Assembly (NCBI RefSeq): GCF_900105005.1
Contig: NZ_LT629748.1
Coordinates: forward strand, 1,178,001-1,242,000
Origin: Halopseudomonas litoralis
Lineage (GTDB): Bacteria; Pseudomonadota; Gammaproteobacteria; Pseudomonadales; Pseudomonadaceae
DNA length: 64,000 nt
Direction of reading: 5' to 3'
How positions within the stretch are numbered: position 1 is the stretch's first letter; every line of letters starts with the position of its first letter. A model generated the notes under the pieces. It was not told where the DNA came from and searched no databases. It saw only the letters and a program-made list of their open reading frames with translations. Made by a program: the position numbers and the translations under genes. Below, piece after piece: positions 30,683 to 41,722 of this stretch.

Positions 30683-33600
30683 TGAATCCTGCGCGCCTGT
30701 TCGTCAGTCGGCCGATTGCCAGTTGTCTACTGGCTCTGGCCTTGCTGACCTGCGGCCTGTTGACCTGGCGCCTGCTGCCGGTGGCACCCTTGCCGGAAGT
30801 GGAGTTCCCGGTCATTACGGTCAGCGCCAGCCTGCCGGGGGCCAGTCCGGAAAGCATGGCCACCACGGTCGCCACGCCGCTGGAGCGCGCGCTGGGCAGT
30901 ATTTCCGGGGTGCTTGCCATTACCTCCAGCAGCAACCAGGGTTCCACCCAGATCATGTTGCAGTTCGAACTGGACCGCAACATCGACGAGGCCGCGCGGG
31001 AGGTGCAGGCCGCCATCAATACGGTCCGCGGCGAGCTGCCCGCCGGCATGCCGGGTAACCCCGAGTACCGCAAGGTCAATCCTTCCCAGGCGCCGATCAT
31101 GGCCCTGGCGCTCAGTTCAGCCAACTTGGATTCCAGCGACCTCTACGATGCGGCCTCGACCATCCTGGCGCAGAAGTTGGCGCAGATCAGCGGGGTGGGG
31201 GAGGTGAGCGTCACCGGCGCCTCGCTGCCGGCGGTGCGAGTGCAGCTGGACCCCGGCGCATTGCTGCACAACAGCATTGCCCTGGATGAGGTGCGCAACG
31301 CCATCATCCAGAGTACGGCGCTGTATCCACTGGGCTTCATCGAGGATGACGAACATCGCTGGCGGGTAGGCATCAGCGATTCGCTGCGGACGGCAGAACA
31401 GTACCGTGAACTGACAATCCGCCATCGCGACGGTGCGGTGGTACGGCTGGGCGACCTGGCCACGGTCACCGATTCGGTGGAGAACCGCTACACCAGCGGT
31501 TTTCACAACCATGACCCGGCAGTGATCCTGATGATCAGCCGGCAGAGTGGCGCCAATGTGGTGCGCACCATCGATGCTATCCATGAACAGCTGCCGCAAC
31601 TGCAGGCGCTGATGCCGGTCGATAGCGAGCTGGCCGTGGTCATGGATCGTTCGCCGGTCATCCGCGCCACCTTGAACGAAGCTCAGTTCACTCTGCTGCT
31701 CGCCTCGGTGCTGGTGGTGCTGGTGGTGTGGCTGTTCCTCGGCAGCGCGCGCACCGCGCTTATTCCTTCGGTGGCGTTACCGGTGTCGCTGGTCGGCAGC
31801 TTTGTGGTGATGTATTTCTACGGTTTTTCCCTCAACAATCTGTCGTTGATGGCGCTGATCGTCGCCGCCGGGCTGGTGGTGGACGATGCCATCGTGGTGC
31901 TGGAGAACGTCGAGCGGCATATCGAGAATGGCCTGACGCCCTTTCAGGCCGCACTCAAGGGCACCGGGGAGGTGGGTTTTACTCTGTTGGCGATGAACGT
32001 GGCGCTGGTGGTGGTGTTCGTCTCCATCCTGTTCATGGGCGGGATAGTCGAGCGGCTGTTTCGCGAGTTCTCCATTACGCTGGCGGCGGCCATGCTCATC
32101 TCTCTGCTGGTCTCTCTGACCTTGACTCCCAGCCTGTGCGCGCTGTGGCTGAAGAGCCGGGCCGAGCGGGAGCCTGGCGCGGTAGCGCGCTATAGCGAAA
32201 GTCTGTTCAGTGCGCTGCGAGACGGCTACCAGGGAACGCTCGATTGGGCGCTGCGCCATGGCGTGCTGGTCCTGCTGGCGCTGGCAGCGGTGATCGCCTG
32301 CAATGCCTGGTTGTACGTCAATATCACCAAGGAAACCCTGCCACAACAGGACACCGGACAGATTCGTGGTTTTGTGCGCGGTGACGACGGCTTTTCCTTC
32401 CGGGTCATGCAGCCGAAGATTGAAGCCTACCGCCAGTTCATTCTGGCCGACCCGGCGGTACAGGATCTTACCGGTACCAGCGGCGGCGCCGGCGGCACCA
32501 CCAACGCCCAGCTGTCGATCAACCTCAAACCGCTCGAGGAGCGTGGCGTCTCGGCCCAGCAGGTGGTCGAACGGCTGCGGCAGAATCCACCGCAGATCCC
32601 GGGTGCCATGATGATACTGATGGTCGATCAGGATCTTTACCTGGGCTCGCCGTTCCGGCGCAGCGAGCATGAAGTGGTATTGCGCTCCGACTCACTCGAG
32701 GCGCTGAAGCTCTGGTCGCAACGGGTATCCGTAGCCATGCAGGACTTGCCTGAACTGGTGGACGTTGACGCGGCCGGCGGCGAAGAGACTCGCCAGGTGA
32801 TGCTCGATATCGACCGGGAGGCGGCCCGACGCCTTGGTGTGGATATGGCCACGATCGCCTCGGTACTCAACAACTCCTTCTCCCAACGCCAGGTGGCGAC
32901 CCTCTACGACGAGCTGAACCAGTACCGGGTGGTGATGGAACTCGACCCGCGCTACACCGAGGACCCGGCTGTGCTGGGGCAGATCGAGGTGATCACCGAT
33001 GTCGGCACGCGCGTACCGATATCCGCCTTCGCCCGCTGGGATTACGGCATGGCCAGCGACCGGGTGCGGCATGACGGCCAGTTCGCCTCGGTAGGTGTCG
33101 GCTATGCCCTGGCGCCCGGTGTGACAGCCTATGAAGCCGAGCAGGCGATTGACCGTATGCTCGGTGAGGTCATGCTGCCGAGCAGCGTGCATACGGTACC
33201 GGCATCATCCGGGCGACCGGATTTCAGCGTCAATCTCAATCAACCATGGTTGCTGTTGTGGGTGGTGCTGGCGGTGTATCTGGTGCTCGGGGTGCTGTAT
33301 GAAAGTACCCTGCACCCGCTGACCATTCTGTCGACCCTGCCGTCGGCCGGCGTCGGTGCCTTGCTGGCGCTCCATCTCAGCGGTACCCACTTCAGCTTGA
33401 TCGCCTTGCTGGGATTGTTTTTGCTCATCGGTGTGGTGATGAAAAATGCCATCATGATGATCGACTTCGCCCTCGAGGCCCAGCGCCGTGACGGTCTGGC
33501 GCCCCGGGCAGCTATTCGTCACGCGGCGGTGTTGCGGCTGCGGCCCATCCTGATGACCAACATCGCCGGGCTTCTCGGTGCGGTGCCGCTGGTGCTCGGC

Positions 33601-33780
33601 TTCGGCGAAGGCGCGGAGATGCGTCGGCCGTTGGGCATCACCATTATCGGCGGGTTGGCAGTCAGCCAGTTGCTGACGCTGTATACCACACCTGTCATCT
33701 ATCTCTATCTGGAGCGCCTGCGGCAGCGGGTGCTGCGCAACCGGGAGCAACCGGTCGACTCGATGAATCCTTCGCCATGA
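30682..33780 (+). CDS. muxC: RND efflux pump, second subunit (MuxC/MdtC type)
   Basis: A 1032-residue RND transporter paralogous to its neighbour. TM1 starts at about residue 12, the TM4 relay is AAGLVVDDAIVVLEN, and C-terminal helices include GVVMKNAIMMIDFALEA. Its ATG shares a base with the muxB stop (TGATG), so the two subunits are probably made in balanced amounts. The stop overlaps the outer-membrane lipoprotein start by four bases. Confidence 0.9.
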   Translation: MNPARLFVSRPIASCLLALALLTCGLLTWRLLPVAPLPEVEFPVITVSASLPGASPESMATTVATPLERALGSISGVLAITSSSNQGSTQIMLQFELDRNIDEAAREVQAAINTVRGELPAGMPGNPEYRKVNPSQAPIMALALSSANLDSSDLYDAASTILAQKLAQISGVGEVSVTGASLPAVRVQLDPGALLHNSIALDEVRNAIIQSTALYPLGFIEDDEHRWRVGISDSLRTAEQYRELTIRHRDGAVVRLGDLATVTDSVENRYTSGFHNHDPAVILMISRQSGANVVRTIDAIHEQLPQLQALMPVDSELAVVMDRSPVIRATLNEAQFTLLLASVLVVLVVWLFLGSARTALIPSVALPVSLVGSFVVMYFYGFSLNNLSLMALIVAAGLVVDDAIVVLENVERHIENGLTPFQAALKGTGEVGFTLLAMNVALVVVFVSILFMGGIVERLFREFSITLAAAMLISLLVSLTLTPSLCALWLKSRAEREPGAVARYSESLFSALRDGYQGTLDWALRHGVLVLLALAAVIACNAWLYVNITKETLPQQDTGQIRGFVRGDDGFSFRVMQPKIEAYRQFILADPAVQDLTGTSGGAGGTTNAQLSINLKPLEERGVSAQQVVERLRQNPPQIPGAMMILMVDQDLYLGSPFRRSEHEVVLRSDSLEALKLWSQRVSVAMQDLPELVDVDAAGGEETRQVMLDIDREAARRLGVDMATIASVLNNSFSQRQVATLYDELNQYRVVMELDPRYTEDPAVLGQIEVITDVGTRVPISAFARWDYGMASDRVRHDGQFASVGVGYALAPGVTAYEAEQAIDRMLGEVMLPSSVHTVPASSGRPDFSVNLNQPWLLLWVVLAVYLVLGVLYESTLHPLTILSTLPSAGVGALLALHLSGTHFSLIALLGLFLLIGVVMKNAIMMIDFALEAQRRDGLAPRAAIRHAAVLRLRPILMTNIAGLLGAVPLVLGFGEGAEMRRPLGITIIGGLAVSQLLTLYTTPVIYLYLERLRQRVLRNREQPVDSMNPSP

Positions 33781-35198
33781 AAATACTACCACTGTCTGTC
33801 CCGCTGTTTGTCATTCTGCTGTCCGCCTGTACTCTGGGGCCGGATTATATTCAGCCCGATATTGCGGATACCGCCGCTGTCAGATACCAGGACGGCTGGC
33901 AGCCGATGCCCGCGCAGAGCTGGAAGGCCAGCGGCAGTTGGTGGCGGGCATTCGATGACGACACCCTGAGTGCTCTGGTGGAGCGCAGCACCCGGGCGAA
34001 TCAGACCCTTGCTCAGGCCGAGGCCCGCTTTCGCGCCGCCGAAGCACAGTGGCGCCTGTCCCGCGGCGGCTTGAGCCCGGAGCTGGAGGCGACCCTGGGG
34101 GCGACCCGCAGTGGCGGCAGTGGCGAAATCGAGCGGTCTGCTTCCGAGCAGTACGATGCCCGCCTGCAGTTCAGCTGGGCGCCGGATCTGTGGGGGAGGG
34201 TGCGGCGGGGGATCGAGGCCGATGAGGCAGGTTTGCAGGCCAGCGCTGCGGACCTGGCGGCGGCCCGGCTTGCGATTCAGGTGGCGGTGGCCGGCGCCTA
34301 TGTCAATGTACGCGCACTGGATCGTCAGCAGGAGATCCTCAACGAAACCATGGCGGCCTACGACCGGTCCGCGACCCTGACCCGCAACCAGTATGAAGCC
34401 GGTATTGTGTCCTGCGCCGACGTCATCCAGGCCGAGACTCAGCGCCAGTCGCTGCGTACGGAGATGTACGACCTGCAGGCCGCGCGCGCCCGGGAGCAGA
34501 ATGCGCTGGCGGCCTTGCTGGGCATCGCCCCGGCCGAACTCAGCCTGGAACAGCAAGGTGAGCGCCTGCCGGCTGTCCCTGTTCTGCCGCAGAGCCTGCC
34601 GGCCGTGCTGATCGCCCGGCGACCCGATGTGGTCGCCGCCGAGCGCCAGGTGGTCGCAGCCAATGCGCGCATCGGTGTGGCCCAGACCGCCTGGCTGCCG
34701 GACCTGAGCCTGGATCTCTGGGGCGGCGTGCAGAGCGGCAGTTTCAGTGGGCTGTTCGATGCACCGGCCAGGGTCTGGTCAGTGGGGCCGAGTCTGGCCC
34801 AGACACTGTTCGACGGCGGTCGGCGCGCGGCCACCCGGGACATGGCCATCGCGCAGTACGATGAACAGGCAGCCTTCTATCGGCAGACCGTGCTCGATAG
34901 CCTGCGGGAGCTCGAGGATGCCCTGGCCACGCTGCAGATCCTGGCCGAGAAGACCGAGCAGCAGGATGCTCTGTTGCAACTGGCACTGGAGAACGAACGG
35001 GTGATCACCAACCGCTATCGAGCGGGGCAGGTCTCTTTCCTGGAGGTGGCGACAGCGCAGAACACCACCCTGAGCACCCGGCGGGTGGCAGTGGACATCC
35101 ATGCCGAGAGGTTGGCAGCCACGCTGCAGTTGGCAGCAATCATCGGTGGCGGCTGGGATCTGGATGATCCGGTGATTCAATCAGTGACGGGAGAGTAA
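33777..35198 (+). CDS. opmB: Outer-membrane efflux lipoprotein (OpmB/NodT family)
   Basis: TolC-like channel that carries substrates from the RND pump across the outer membrane. It has 473 residues. The lipobox is LSAC, with Cys18 the lipidated residue. Two repeated outer-membrane-factor halves are seen, with the typical VAGAYVNVRAL and late SFLEVATAQNT helices. Last gene of the operon, translationally coupled to muxC (ATGA) and followed by a hairpin. Confidence 0.88.
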   Translation: MKILPLSVPLFVILLSACTLGPDYIQPDIADTAAVRYQDGWQPMPAQSWKASGSWWRAFDDDTLSALVERSTRANQTLAQAEARFRAAEAQWRLSRGGLSPELEATLGATRSGGSGEIERSASEQYDARLQFSWAPDLWGRVRRGIEADEAGLQASAADLAAARLAIQVAVAGAYVNVRALDRQQEILNETMAAYDRSATLTRNQYEAGIVSCADVIQAETQRQSLRTEMYDLQAARAREQNALAALLGIAPAELSLEQQGERLPAVPVLPQSLPAVLIARRPDVVAAERQVVAANARIGVAQTAWLPDLSLDLWGGVQSGSFSGLFDAPARVWSVGPSLAQTLFDGGRRAATRDMAIAQYDEQAAFYRQTVLDSLRELEDALATLQILAEKTEQQDALLQLALENERVITNRYRAGQVSFLEVATAQNTTLSTRRVAVDIHAERLAATLQLAAIIGGGWDLDDPVIQSVTGE

Positions 35199-35270
35199 GC
35201 CTGCGCTTTAACCTGGGGACTGCCTACCTGCGACCGTGCGAAGACCCCGCACCTGCCAGAAAACCAATAC

Positions 35271-35304
35271 AGCGCCCCGCCGCGACAGTTTAGGGCGGGG
35301 CGCT
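35271..35304. terminator. Shared hairpin between convergent opmB and fabI
   Basis: AGCGCCCCGCC (35271-35281) pairs with GGCGGGGCGCT (35294-35304). It lies about 70 bases after opmB and 12 bases after the fabI stop. T-runs are weak on both strands. Confidence 0.65.
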
Positions 35305-35316
35305 TACCGGTAGGCT

Positions 35317-36117
35317 TTATTCCTGATCGACGCTGCCCATGGCGGTGATGTTGAAGCCACCGTCCACGTACAGGATCTCACCGGAGATCCCGGAAGCCAG
35401 ATCGGAACTCAGGAAGGCGCCGGCGTTGCCGACTTCTTCGATGGTCACGTTGCGGCGCAGCGGGGTGCGGGCTTCGTTGTAAGCCAGCATTTTGCGGAAG
35501 CTCTTGATGCCGGAGGCGGCCAGAGTACGGATCGGGCCGGCAGAAATGGCGTTGACGCGGATGCCGTCCTCGCCCAGGTTGTTGGCCAGATAACGCACGC
35601 CGGCTTCCAGACTGGCCTTGGCCATGCCCATGACGTTGTAGTTGGGCATGGTGCGCACAGCGCCGAGGTAGGTCAGGGTCAGCAGGTTGCCCTGACGCTT
35701 CTTCAGCATTTCGCGGCCGCCCTTGGCCAATGCGACAAAGCTGTAGGCACTGATGTCGTGGGCAATCTTGAAGCCCTCGCGGGTGGTTACTTCGGTGAAG
35801 TCGCCATCCAACTGATCGCCGGGAGCGAAACCGACCGAATGCACGATGCAGTCGATACCATCCGGCCATTTCTGGCTCAGCTCGGTGAACACCTGCTCGA
35901 TCTGCGCATCATCGGCGACGTCACAAGGGAAGCACATGTCAGCACTGGAACCCCAGTCGGCAGCGAAGCCTTCGACGCGGCCCTTGAGTTTCTCGTTCTG
36001 ATAGGTGAAGGCCAGCTCAGCGCCTTCACGGTGCATTGCCGCAGCAATACCCGAGGCGATGGACAATTTGCTGGCTACGCCAACGATGAGTACGCGCTTT
36101 CCGCTTAGAAATCCCAT
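35317..36117 (-). CDS. fabI: Enoyl-ACP reductase FabI
   Basis: NADH-dependent last step of fatty-acid elongation and the known target of triclosan. It has 266 residues. SDR-like, with the FabI cofactor loop [13 protein letters not shown] and the Tyr-x6-Lys catalytic arrangement YNVMGMAK (Tyr about 160, Lys about 167), preceded by a second Tyr in TLTYLG (about 150). It is last in the minus-strand run mltD-yejA-yejA-yejB-yejE-yejF-fabI, 12 bases after yejF, though an essential gene may well also have its own promoter inside yejF. Confidence 0.96.
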   Translation of the reverse strand: MGFLSGKRVLIVGVASKLSIASGIAAAMHREGAELAFTYQNEKLKGRVEGFAADWGSSADMCFPCDVADDAQIEQVFTELSQKWPDGIDCIVHSVGFAPGDQLDGDFTEVTTREGFKIAHDISAYSFVALAKGGREMLKKRQGNLLTLTYLGAVRTMPNYNVMGMAKASLEAGVRYLANNLGEDGIRVNAISAGPIRTLAASGIKSFRKMLAYNEARTPLRRNVTIEEVGNAGAFLSSDLASGISGEILYVDGGFNITAMGSVDQE

Positions 36118-36129
36118 GTCTGTTTCCTG

Positions 36130-37770
36130 TTATTCAAAGGGGGCCTCAATCGAGGCCGACTTATCGGATACCGGGTGAGCGAACGCTGCCTCGAGCAGCT
36201 GACGGGTATAGTCATGCTGCGGTGCGGCAAAGAGCTGCTCAGCCGGTCCCTGTTCTACAATTTCGCCCCGGCGTATGACCATCAGCTGATGACTGAGGGC
36301 CTTGACCACCGCCAGGTCGTGGCTTATGAACAGATAGCTCAGATTGTGCTTGCGTTGCAGCTCGCGCAGCAACTCGACCACCTGGCTCTGCACCGTTCTA
36401 TCCAGCGCCGAAGTTGGCTCGTCCAGCAAAATCAATGACGGCTTCAGCACCAGCGCCCGGGCGATGGCGACGCGCTGACGTTGCCCACCCGAAAATTCGT
36501 GCGGATAGCGATGCCGACTTTCTGGGTCCAGGCCAACTTCCTGCATGGCCTGAATCACCATCTGCTCGCGCTCCGGCGCACTGCCGATGCGGTGAATATC
36601 CAGGCCTTCACTGATGATCTGCGCGATTGACATGCGCGGACTCAGGCTTCCGAAGGGATCCTGAAATACCACCTGAAACTGCCTGCGTACCGGGCGAACC
36701 GCATTTTGATCGAGTCCATCCAGTCGCTGGCCGTTGCATTCTATCAGGCCCTGACTGTCCGTGAGCCGCAGCAGCGCCATGCCCAGTGTGGTCTTGCCTG
36801 AGCCACTTTCACCGACGATACCCAGGGTCTGCCCGCGTTGCAGGCTGAAAGTGGCATCGGTGACCGCTTTGACGTGATCTACGGTACGCCGGAACACGCC
36901 CTGGCGGATCGGAAACCATACCCGCAGTTGCTCGGCACGCATCACTACCGGGGCCGCAGTGTCAGCTTCTACCGGCTTGCCTGACGGATCGGCAGCCAGC
37001 AGCCGCTGCGTGTATTCATGCTGCGGTCGGGCAAACAATTCTGCACAATCGTTCTCTTCGACGACCCGACCCTGATACATGACACATACTCGATGGGCAA
37101 TTCTGCGCACCAGGTTGAGGTCGTGGCTGATCAACAGCAGCGCCATGCCGAGTTTCTGCTGCAACGACTTCAGCAATTCGAGGATTTTCAGCTGCACGGT
37201 GACGTCCAGCGCGGTGGTCGGCTCGTCGGCGATCAGCAGCTCCGGCTCGTTGGCCAGGGCCATGGCGATCATCACCCGTTGCCGCTGGCCACCGGACAGT
37301 TCGTGGGGGTAGGCGCTCAGGCGCTTGGCCGGCTCCGGAATGCCGACCAGCTCCAGCAATTCCAGGGTTCGGGCTCGGGCGGCTTTCTTGTCCAGGCCCT
37401 TGTGCAGAAAGAGCACCTCGTTGATCTGCCGCTCCACCGTATGCAAGGGATTCAGCGAGCTCATCGGCTCCTGAAAGATCATCGAAATGCGGTTGCCGCG
37501 CACCTTGCGCAACTGCTTTTCCGACGCGCCGAGCAGATCCTGATCTCGATACAGAATGCGCCCACTGGGGTGTCTGGCCTGGGGGTAGGGCAGCAGGCGC
37601 AGGATGGAATGCGCGGTCACCGACTTGCCCGAACCACTTTCGCCGACCAGCGCCAGTGTCTCGCCCGGGCGAATATCAAAGCTCACACCGCGTACGGCCT
37701 GAATCTCCTGCTTTTCACTGGCGAAAGCGACACTGAGATTGTCGATCCGTATCAATGGCTGTTCGGTCAT
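36130..37770 (-). CDS. yejF: Peptide ABC transporter, double ATPase subunit (YejF type)
   Basis: A 546-residue protein with two ABC ATPase domains in one chain. Walker A GESGSGKS near residue 39 with signature [12 protein letters not shown], and Walker A GESGSGKT near 318 with signature [12 protein letters not shown]. It powers the YejBE permease. In E. coli this system takes up microcin C, and the P. aeruginosa counterpart (NppA1A2BCD) takes up peptidyl-nucleoside antibiotics, so oligopeptides or peptide conjugates are the expected cargo. It overlaps yejE by four bases. Confidence 0.92.
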   Translation of the reverse strand: MTEQPLIRIDNLSVAFASEKQEIQAVRGVSFDIRPGETLALVGESGSGKSVTAHSILRLLPYPQARHPSGRILYRDQDLLGASEKQLRKVRGNRISMIFQEPMSSLNPLHTVERQINEVLFLHKGLDKKAARARTLELLELVGIPEPAKRLSAYPHELSGGQRQRVMIAMALANEPELLIADEPTTALDVTVQLKILELLKSLQQKLGMALLLISHDLNLVRRIAHRVCVMYQGRVVEENDCAELFARPQHEYTQRLLAADPSGKPVEADTAAPVVMRAEQLRVWFPIRQGVFRRTVDHVKAVTDATFSLQRGQTLGIVGESGSGKTTLGMALLRLTDSQGLIECNGQRLDGLDQNAVRPVRRQFQVVFQDPFGSLSPRMSIAQIISEGLDIHRIGSAPEREQMVIQAMQEVGLDPESRHRYPHEFSGGQRQRVAIARALVLKPSLILLDEPTSALDRTVQSQVVELLRELQRKHNLSYLFISHDLAVVKALSHQLMVIRRGEIVEQGPAEQLFAAPQHDYTRQLLEAAFAHPVSDKSASIEAPFE

Positions 37771-38798
37771 GATTTCCTCGGGTCGAAAGCGTCGCGCAGG
37801 GCTTCGCCAATGAATACCAGCAGCGACAGCATGACTGACAGCACCACAAAGGCGGTCAGACCCAGCCAGGGCGCCTGCAGGTTGGCCTTGCCCTGGGCAA
37901 TCAGCTCACCCAGTGACGGCGAGCCGGGCGGCAGGCCGAAGCCGAGAAAGTCCAGCGAGGTCAGGGTGATGACGCCACCGGTCAGAATGAACGGAAAGAA
38001 GGTCAGCGTGGCGACCATGGCATTGGGCAGGATATGCCGGAACATGATGCTGCCATTGCTGGCTCCCAGCGCGCGGGCGGCACGCACATATTCCAGATTG
38101 CGCCCGCGCAGAAATTCGGCGCGGACCACATCTACCAGGGCCATCCAGGAGAACAGCAGCATGATCCCCAGCAGCCACCAGAAGTTCGGCTGCACGAAGC
38201 TGGCCAGGATGATCAGCAGATAGAGCACCGGCAGGCCCGACCAGACTTCAATGAAGCGCTGGCCGAACAGATCGATGCGGCCACCATAAAACCCCTGAAC
38301 GGCACCGGCAATGACGCCGATGATCGAGCTGAGGATGGTCAGGGTCAGGGCGAACAGCACCGAGATGCGGAAGCCGTAGATCACTCGCGACATGACATCC
38401 CGGGCCTGGTCGTCGGTGCCCAGCCAGTTGTCAGATGACGGCGGCGCGGGGGCGGGCAATTGCAGGTCGTAGTTGATGGTTTCATAGCTGTAGGGGATGG
38501 GCGGCCAGAACATCCAGCCGCCTGACTCCTCGATCAGCTCACGCACATAAGGGCTGCGATAATCGGCCTCGATGGGGAATTCCCCGCCGAATTCGGTTTC
38601 CGCGTAGCGGTTGAGTACCGGAAAATACAGTTCATCCTGGTAGCTCAGCAGCAGTGGCTTGTCGTTGGCCAGAAACTCGGCCCCCAGACTCAGCACGAAC
38701 AGCACCAGAAACACATGCAGCGACCACCAGCCGCGGCGATTGGCGCGGAAGCGGGCGAAGCGCCGGCGGTTGAGCGGTGACAACTGAAAACGCGACAT
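37767..38798 (-). CDS. yejE: Peptide ABC transporter permease (YejE type)
   Basis: Inner-membrane permease with 343 residues. One N-terminal helix (about 20-40), a periplasmic stretch, then the binding-protein-dependent permease core of about five helices, with the EAA loop seen as EYVRAARALGASNGSIMFRH, which contacts the ATPase. I choose ATG at 38798, four bases after the yejB stop with GGGAGGG upstream. A longer reading from 38861 would run deep into yejB. Confidence 0.92.
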   Translation of the reverse strand: MSRFQLSPLNRRRFARFRANRRGWWSLHVFLVLFVLSLGAEFLANDKPLLLSYQDELYFPVLNRYAETEFGGEFPIEADYRSPYVRELIEESGGWMFWPPIPYSYETINYDLQLPAPAPPSSDNWLGTDDQARDVMSRVIYGFRISVLFALTLTILSSIIGVIAGAVQGFYGGRIDLFGQRFIEVWSGLPVLYLLIILASFVQPNFWWLLGIMLLFSWMALVDVVRAEFLRGRNLEYVRAARALGASNGSIMFRHILPNAMVATLTFFPFILTGGVITLTSLDFLGFGLPPGSPSLGELIAQGKANLQAPWLGLTAFVVLSVMLSLLVFIGEALRDAFDPRKS

Positions 38799-38802
38799 CG
38801 AC

Positions 38803-39876
38803 TCAACCCTCCCGGCTTTCGAAGTCGATGCGCGGATCGACCAGGGTGTAGGCGATGTCACCGATCAGCTTCACTACCAGCCCGAGCAGGGTGAAGATGT
38901 ACAGGGTGCCGAACATCAACGGGTAGTCCCGGTTGATGGCCGCTTCAAAGCCGAGCAGGCCCAGCCCGTCCAGCGAGAAGATCACCTCGATCAGCAGCGC
39001 GCCGGTGAAAAACACGCTGATCAGCGCCGAGGGAAAACCGGCGATGATCAGCAGCATGGCGTTGCGGAATACGTGGCCGTAGAGCACGCGATTCTCGGAC
39101 AGGCCCTTGGAACGTGCGGTGGTCACGTACTGCTTGCCGATCTCATCGAGAAAGCAGTTCTTGGTGAGCATGGTCAGGGTGGCGAAACTGCCGATGACCA
39201 TGGCGGTAATCGGCAACACCAGGTGCCACAGGTAGTCGGTGATCTTGCCCCAGGTATCCAGCTCTTCCCAGTTGTTGGAGGTCAGCCCGCGCAGTGGGAA
39301 CCAGTCGAAATAGCTGCCACCGGCAAACACCACGATCAACAGGATCGCCAGCAAAAAGCCGGGGATGGCGTAACCGACAATGATCAGCGAACTGGTCCAT
39401 ACATCGAATGCCGAACCGTGACGAATGGCCTTGCGAATGCCCAGCGGGATGGAGATCAGATATGTGAGCAGGGTGGTCCACAGCCCTAATGAGATGGACA
39501 CCGGCATCTTCTCGATGATCAGGTCGATGACGCTGGCATCGCGAAAGAAGCTGTCACCGAAGTCGAAGGTCAGGTAGCCCTTGATCATCAGCCAGAAGCG
39601 TTCATGGGCGGGCTTGTCGAAGCCGTACATCTTTTCTATCTCGGCGATGATTTCCGGATCCAGACCCTGGGCTCCCCGGTAATTGCCGCCACTGGAGACC
39701 TCGCCCTGGGCGCTGCCGCCAATGCGGCTGGTAGCACCTTCAAAGCCTTCGAGGTTGGCAATCATCTGCTCCACCGGGCCGCCGGGGGCGGCCTGGATGA
39801 TCAGGAAGTTGATCAGCAGAATACCGAAGAGGGTAGGGATGATCAGCAGCAGGCGTCGAATGATGTAGGCGAGCAT
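38803..39876 (-). CDS. yejB: Peptide ABC transporter permease (YejB type)
   Basis: Partner permease with 357 residues. First helix at residues 5-28 ([18 protein letters not shown]), then an insertion, then the permease core with EAA-like loop [26 protein letters not shown]. It lies three bases after the second binding-protein gene and four bases before yejE. Confidence 0.93.
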   Translation of the reverse strand: MLAYIIRRLLLIIPTLFGILLINFLIIQAAPGGPVEQMIANLEGFEGATSRIGGSAQGEVSSGGNYRGAQGLDPEIIAEIEKMYGFDKPAHERFWLMIKGYLTFDFGDSFFRDASVIDLIIEKMPVSISLGLWTTLLTYLISIPLGIRKAIRHGSAFDVWTSSLIIVGYAIPGFLLAILLIVVFAGGSYFDWFPLRGLTSNNWEELDTWGKITDYLWHLVLPITAMVIGSFATLTMLTKNCFLDEIGKQYVTTARSKGLSENRVLYGHVFRNAMLLIIAGFPSALISVFFTGALLIEVIFSLDGLGLLGFEAAINRDYPLMFGTLYIFTLLGLVVKLIGDIAYTLVDPRIDFESREG

Positions 39877-39879
39877 GGC

Positions 39880-41703
39880 TCAGGGCTCCTGCTCTGGGGT
39901 CGGCAATACCGACACCGGCTCAGGCGCGCCGGGTTTCACCCACCAGGTATACATGCCCACGTCGTACTTGGGCGCCTGTGCGGGGTGGGCGAACTTGTCC
40001 CAATAGGCCACCCGGTAGACCGGCGTATGGTAGTTGGGAACCAGATAGTGCCCGGCGCGCAGCACGCGGTCCAGGGCCCGGGTGTGCGTGATCAGCTCGG
40101 CGCGTGAGTCGGCGACGATCAGACCTTCCACCAGTTGGTCGATGGCCGGATCGCGCAGGCCTATCAGGTTGCGACTGCCGGGGTTGTCGGCGCTGCTGGA
40201 GTGCCAGTATTCCCGCTGTTCGTTACCCGGTGAATTGGATTGGGAAAAGCCGGTGACGACCATGTCGAAATCTCTCGAGCGCAGCCGGTTCACGTATTGC
40301 GAGACATCGATGCGGCGCAGCTGCATGTCGATTCCCAAGGAGGCCAGGTTACGTTTGAAAGGCAGCAGCACGCGCTCGAAATCAGCCTGAATCAATAGGA
40401 ACTCGAAGCTCAGCGGCACACCCTCGGCATTGATCAATTGATCGTTCTCGATCCGCCAGCCTGCGTCCTGCAGCAGCTCGTAGGCCTGGCGCCGCTGGTC
40501 ACGGATACTGCCGCTGCCATCGGTCTGCGGCGGTATGTAGGCGCTGTCGAACACAGTGTTGGACAGTTGCTCGCGCAATGGTTCCAGCAGTGCCAGTTCA
40601 TCTTCCCCGGGCAGGCTTTCGGCAGCCAGTTCGGAGTTGCCGAAGTAGCTGGCGCTGCGGGTGTAGGCGCCATGGAACAGGCGTTGATTGGCCCATTCGA
40701 AATCGAACAGCAGGGCGATCGCCTGGCGCACGCGGATATCCTGGAAATACGGTTTGCGCAGGTTGAAGATGAATCCCTGCATACCCTGGGTGTTCTGGTT
40801 GGCTATCTCTTCCTTGATGATGCGCCCTTCACTGAGGGCCGGGCTGTCATAGCCGGTCGCCCAGTTCTTGGCGCTGAACTCCAGGTTGAAATCCAGCTGG
40901 CCGGCCTTGAACGCCTCCAGGGCGATGCCGGTGTCGCGGTAGTAGTCCACCACCACGCGGTCGAAGTTGTAGAAGCCCTTGCGCACCGGCAGCTCGGCTG
41001 CCCAGTAGTCGGTGACCCGCTCGAAACTCACCGAGCGGCCGGGGCGCACCTGGCCGATGCGGTAGGGGCCGCTGCCCAGTGGTGGCTCCAGGCCGTTGCG
41101 GGAGAAGTCCCGCTCGGCCCAGTAATGTGCCGGCAGCACCGGCAGTTGCCCCAGCACCATGGGCAGCTCGCGGTTGTTGCCGTGGTGGAAGTGGAAGGTC
41201 ACGCTGCGCTCGCTGTCAGCCACCACCTCTTTCACATCGGCGTAATAGGCTTTGTAGAAAGGCGCACCCTGTTCCACCAGGATATTGAAGGTGAATACCA
41301 CATCGGCCGCGGTGACCGGCTCGCCGTCATGAAAGCGCGCCTCAGGGCGCAGATGGAAGCGCACCCAGGTATTATCCGGTGCTCGCTCGATGCGCTCGGC
41401 CAGCAGGCCGTATTCGGAGAAGGGCTCATCCAGTGACTGCACGGTAAGGGTATCGTAGATCAGGCCGAGTTCGTCGGCCGCGGTGCCGCGGCTGATAAAG
41501 CCGTTGAAGGAATCAAAGCTGCCAAAACCCGAAAGCCGCAAGGTGCCACCTTTGGGGGCTTGGGGATTGACGTAATCGAAGTGGGCGAAATCTTCAGGGT
41601 ATTTCGGTGGCTCGCCGTAGAGCGTCAATGCATGTCCGCCGACCGCGGCCGTTGATGCTGCCAGCAGCAGGCATCCCAAACAGGTTTTGAACATGTCGAA
41701 CAT
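39880..41703 (-). CDS. yejA: Periplasmic peptide-binding protein, second copy (YejA type)
   Basis: A 607-residue extracytoplasmic solute-binding protein of family 5. A Sec signal peptide ends near GGHA (about residue 25). The mature start ALTLYGEPPKYPEDFAHFDYVNPQAPKGGTL-type block is typical of YejA, and the long C-terminus is complete. It is one of two adjacent paralogues, as in pseudomonad npp loci; this copy is next to the permease genes. ATG at 41703; an in-frame ATG three codons later is possible. Confidence 0.9.
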   Translation of the reverse strand: MFDMFKTCLGCLLLAASTAAVGGHALTLYGEPPKYPEDFAHFDYVNPQAPKGGTLRLSGFGSFDSFNGFISRGTAADELGLIYDTLTVQSLDEPFSEYGLLAERIERAPDNTWVRFHLRPEARFHDGEPVTAADVVFTFNILVEQGAPFYKAYYADVKEVVADSERSVTFHFHHGNNRELPMVLGQLPVLPAHYWAERDFSRNGLEPPLGSGPYRIGQVRPGRSVSFERVTDYWAAELPVRKGFYNFDRVVVDYYRDTGIALEAFKAGQLDFNLEFSAKNWATGYDSPALSEGRIIKEEIANQNTQGMQGFIFNLRKPYFQDIRVRQAIALLFDFEWANQRLFHGAYTRSASYFGNSELAAESLPGEDELALLEPLREQLSNTVFDSAYIPPQTDGSGSIRDQRRQAYELLQDAGWRIENDQLINAEGVPLSFEFLLIQADFERVLLPFKRNLASLGIDMQLRRIDVSQYVNRLRSRDFDMVVTGFSQSNSPGNEQREYWHSSSADNPGSRNLIGLRDPAIDQLVEGLIVADSRAELITHTRALDRVLRAGHYLVPNYHTPVYRVAYWDKFAHPAQAPKYDVGMYTWWVKPGAPEPVSVLPTPEQEP

Positions 41704-41722
41704 CGAGGTGGCCTTTCCTTGT

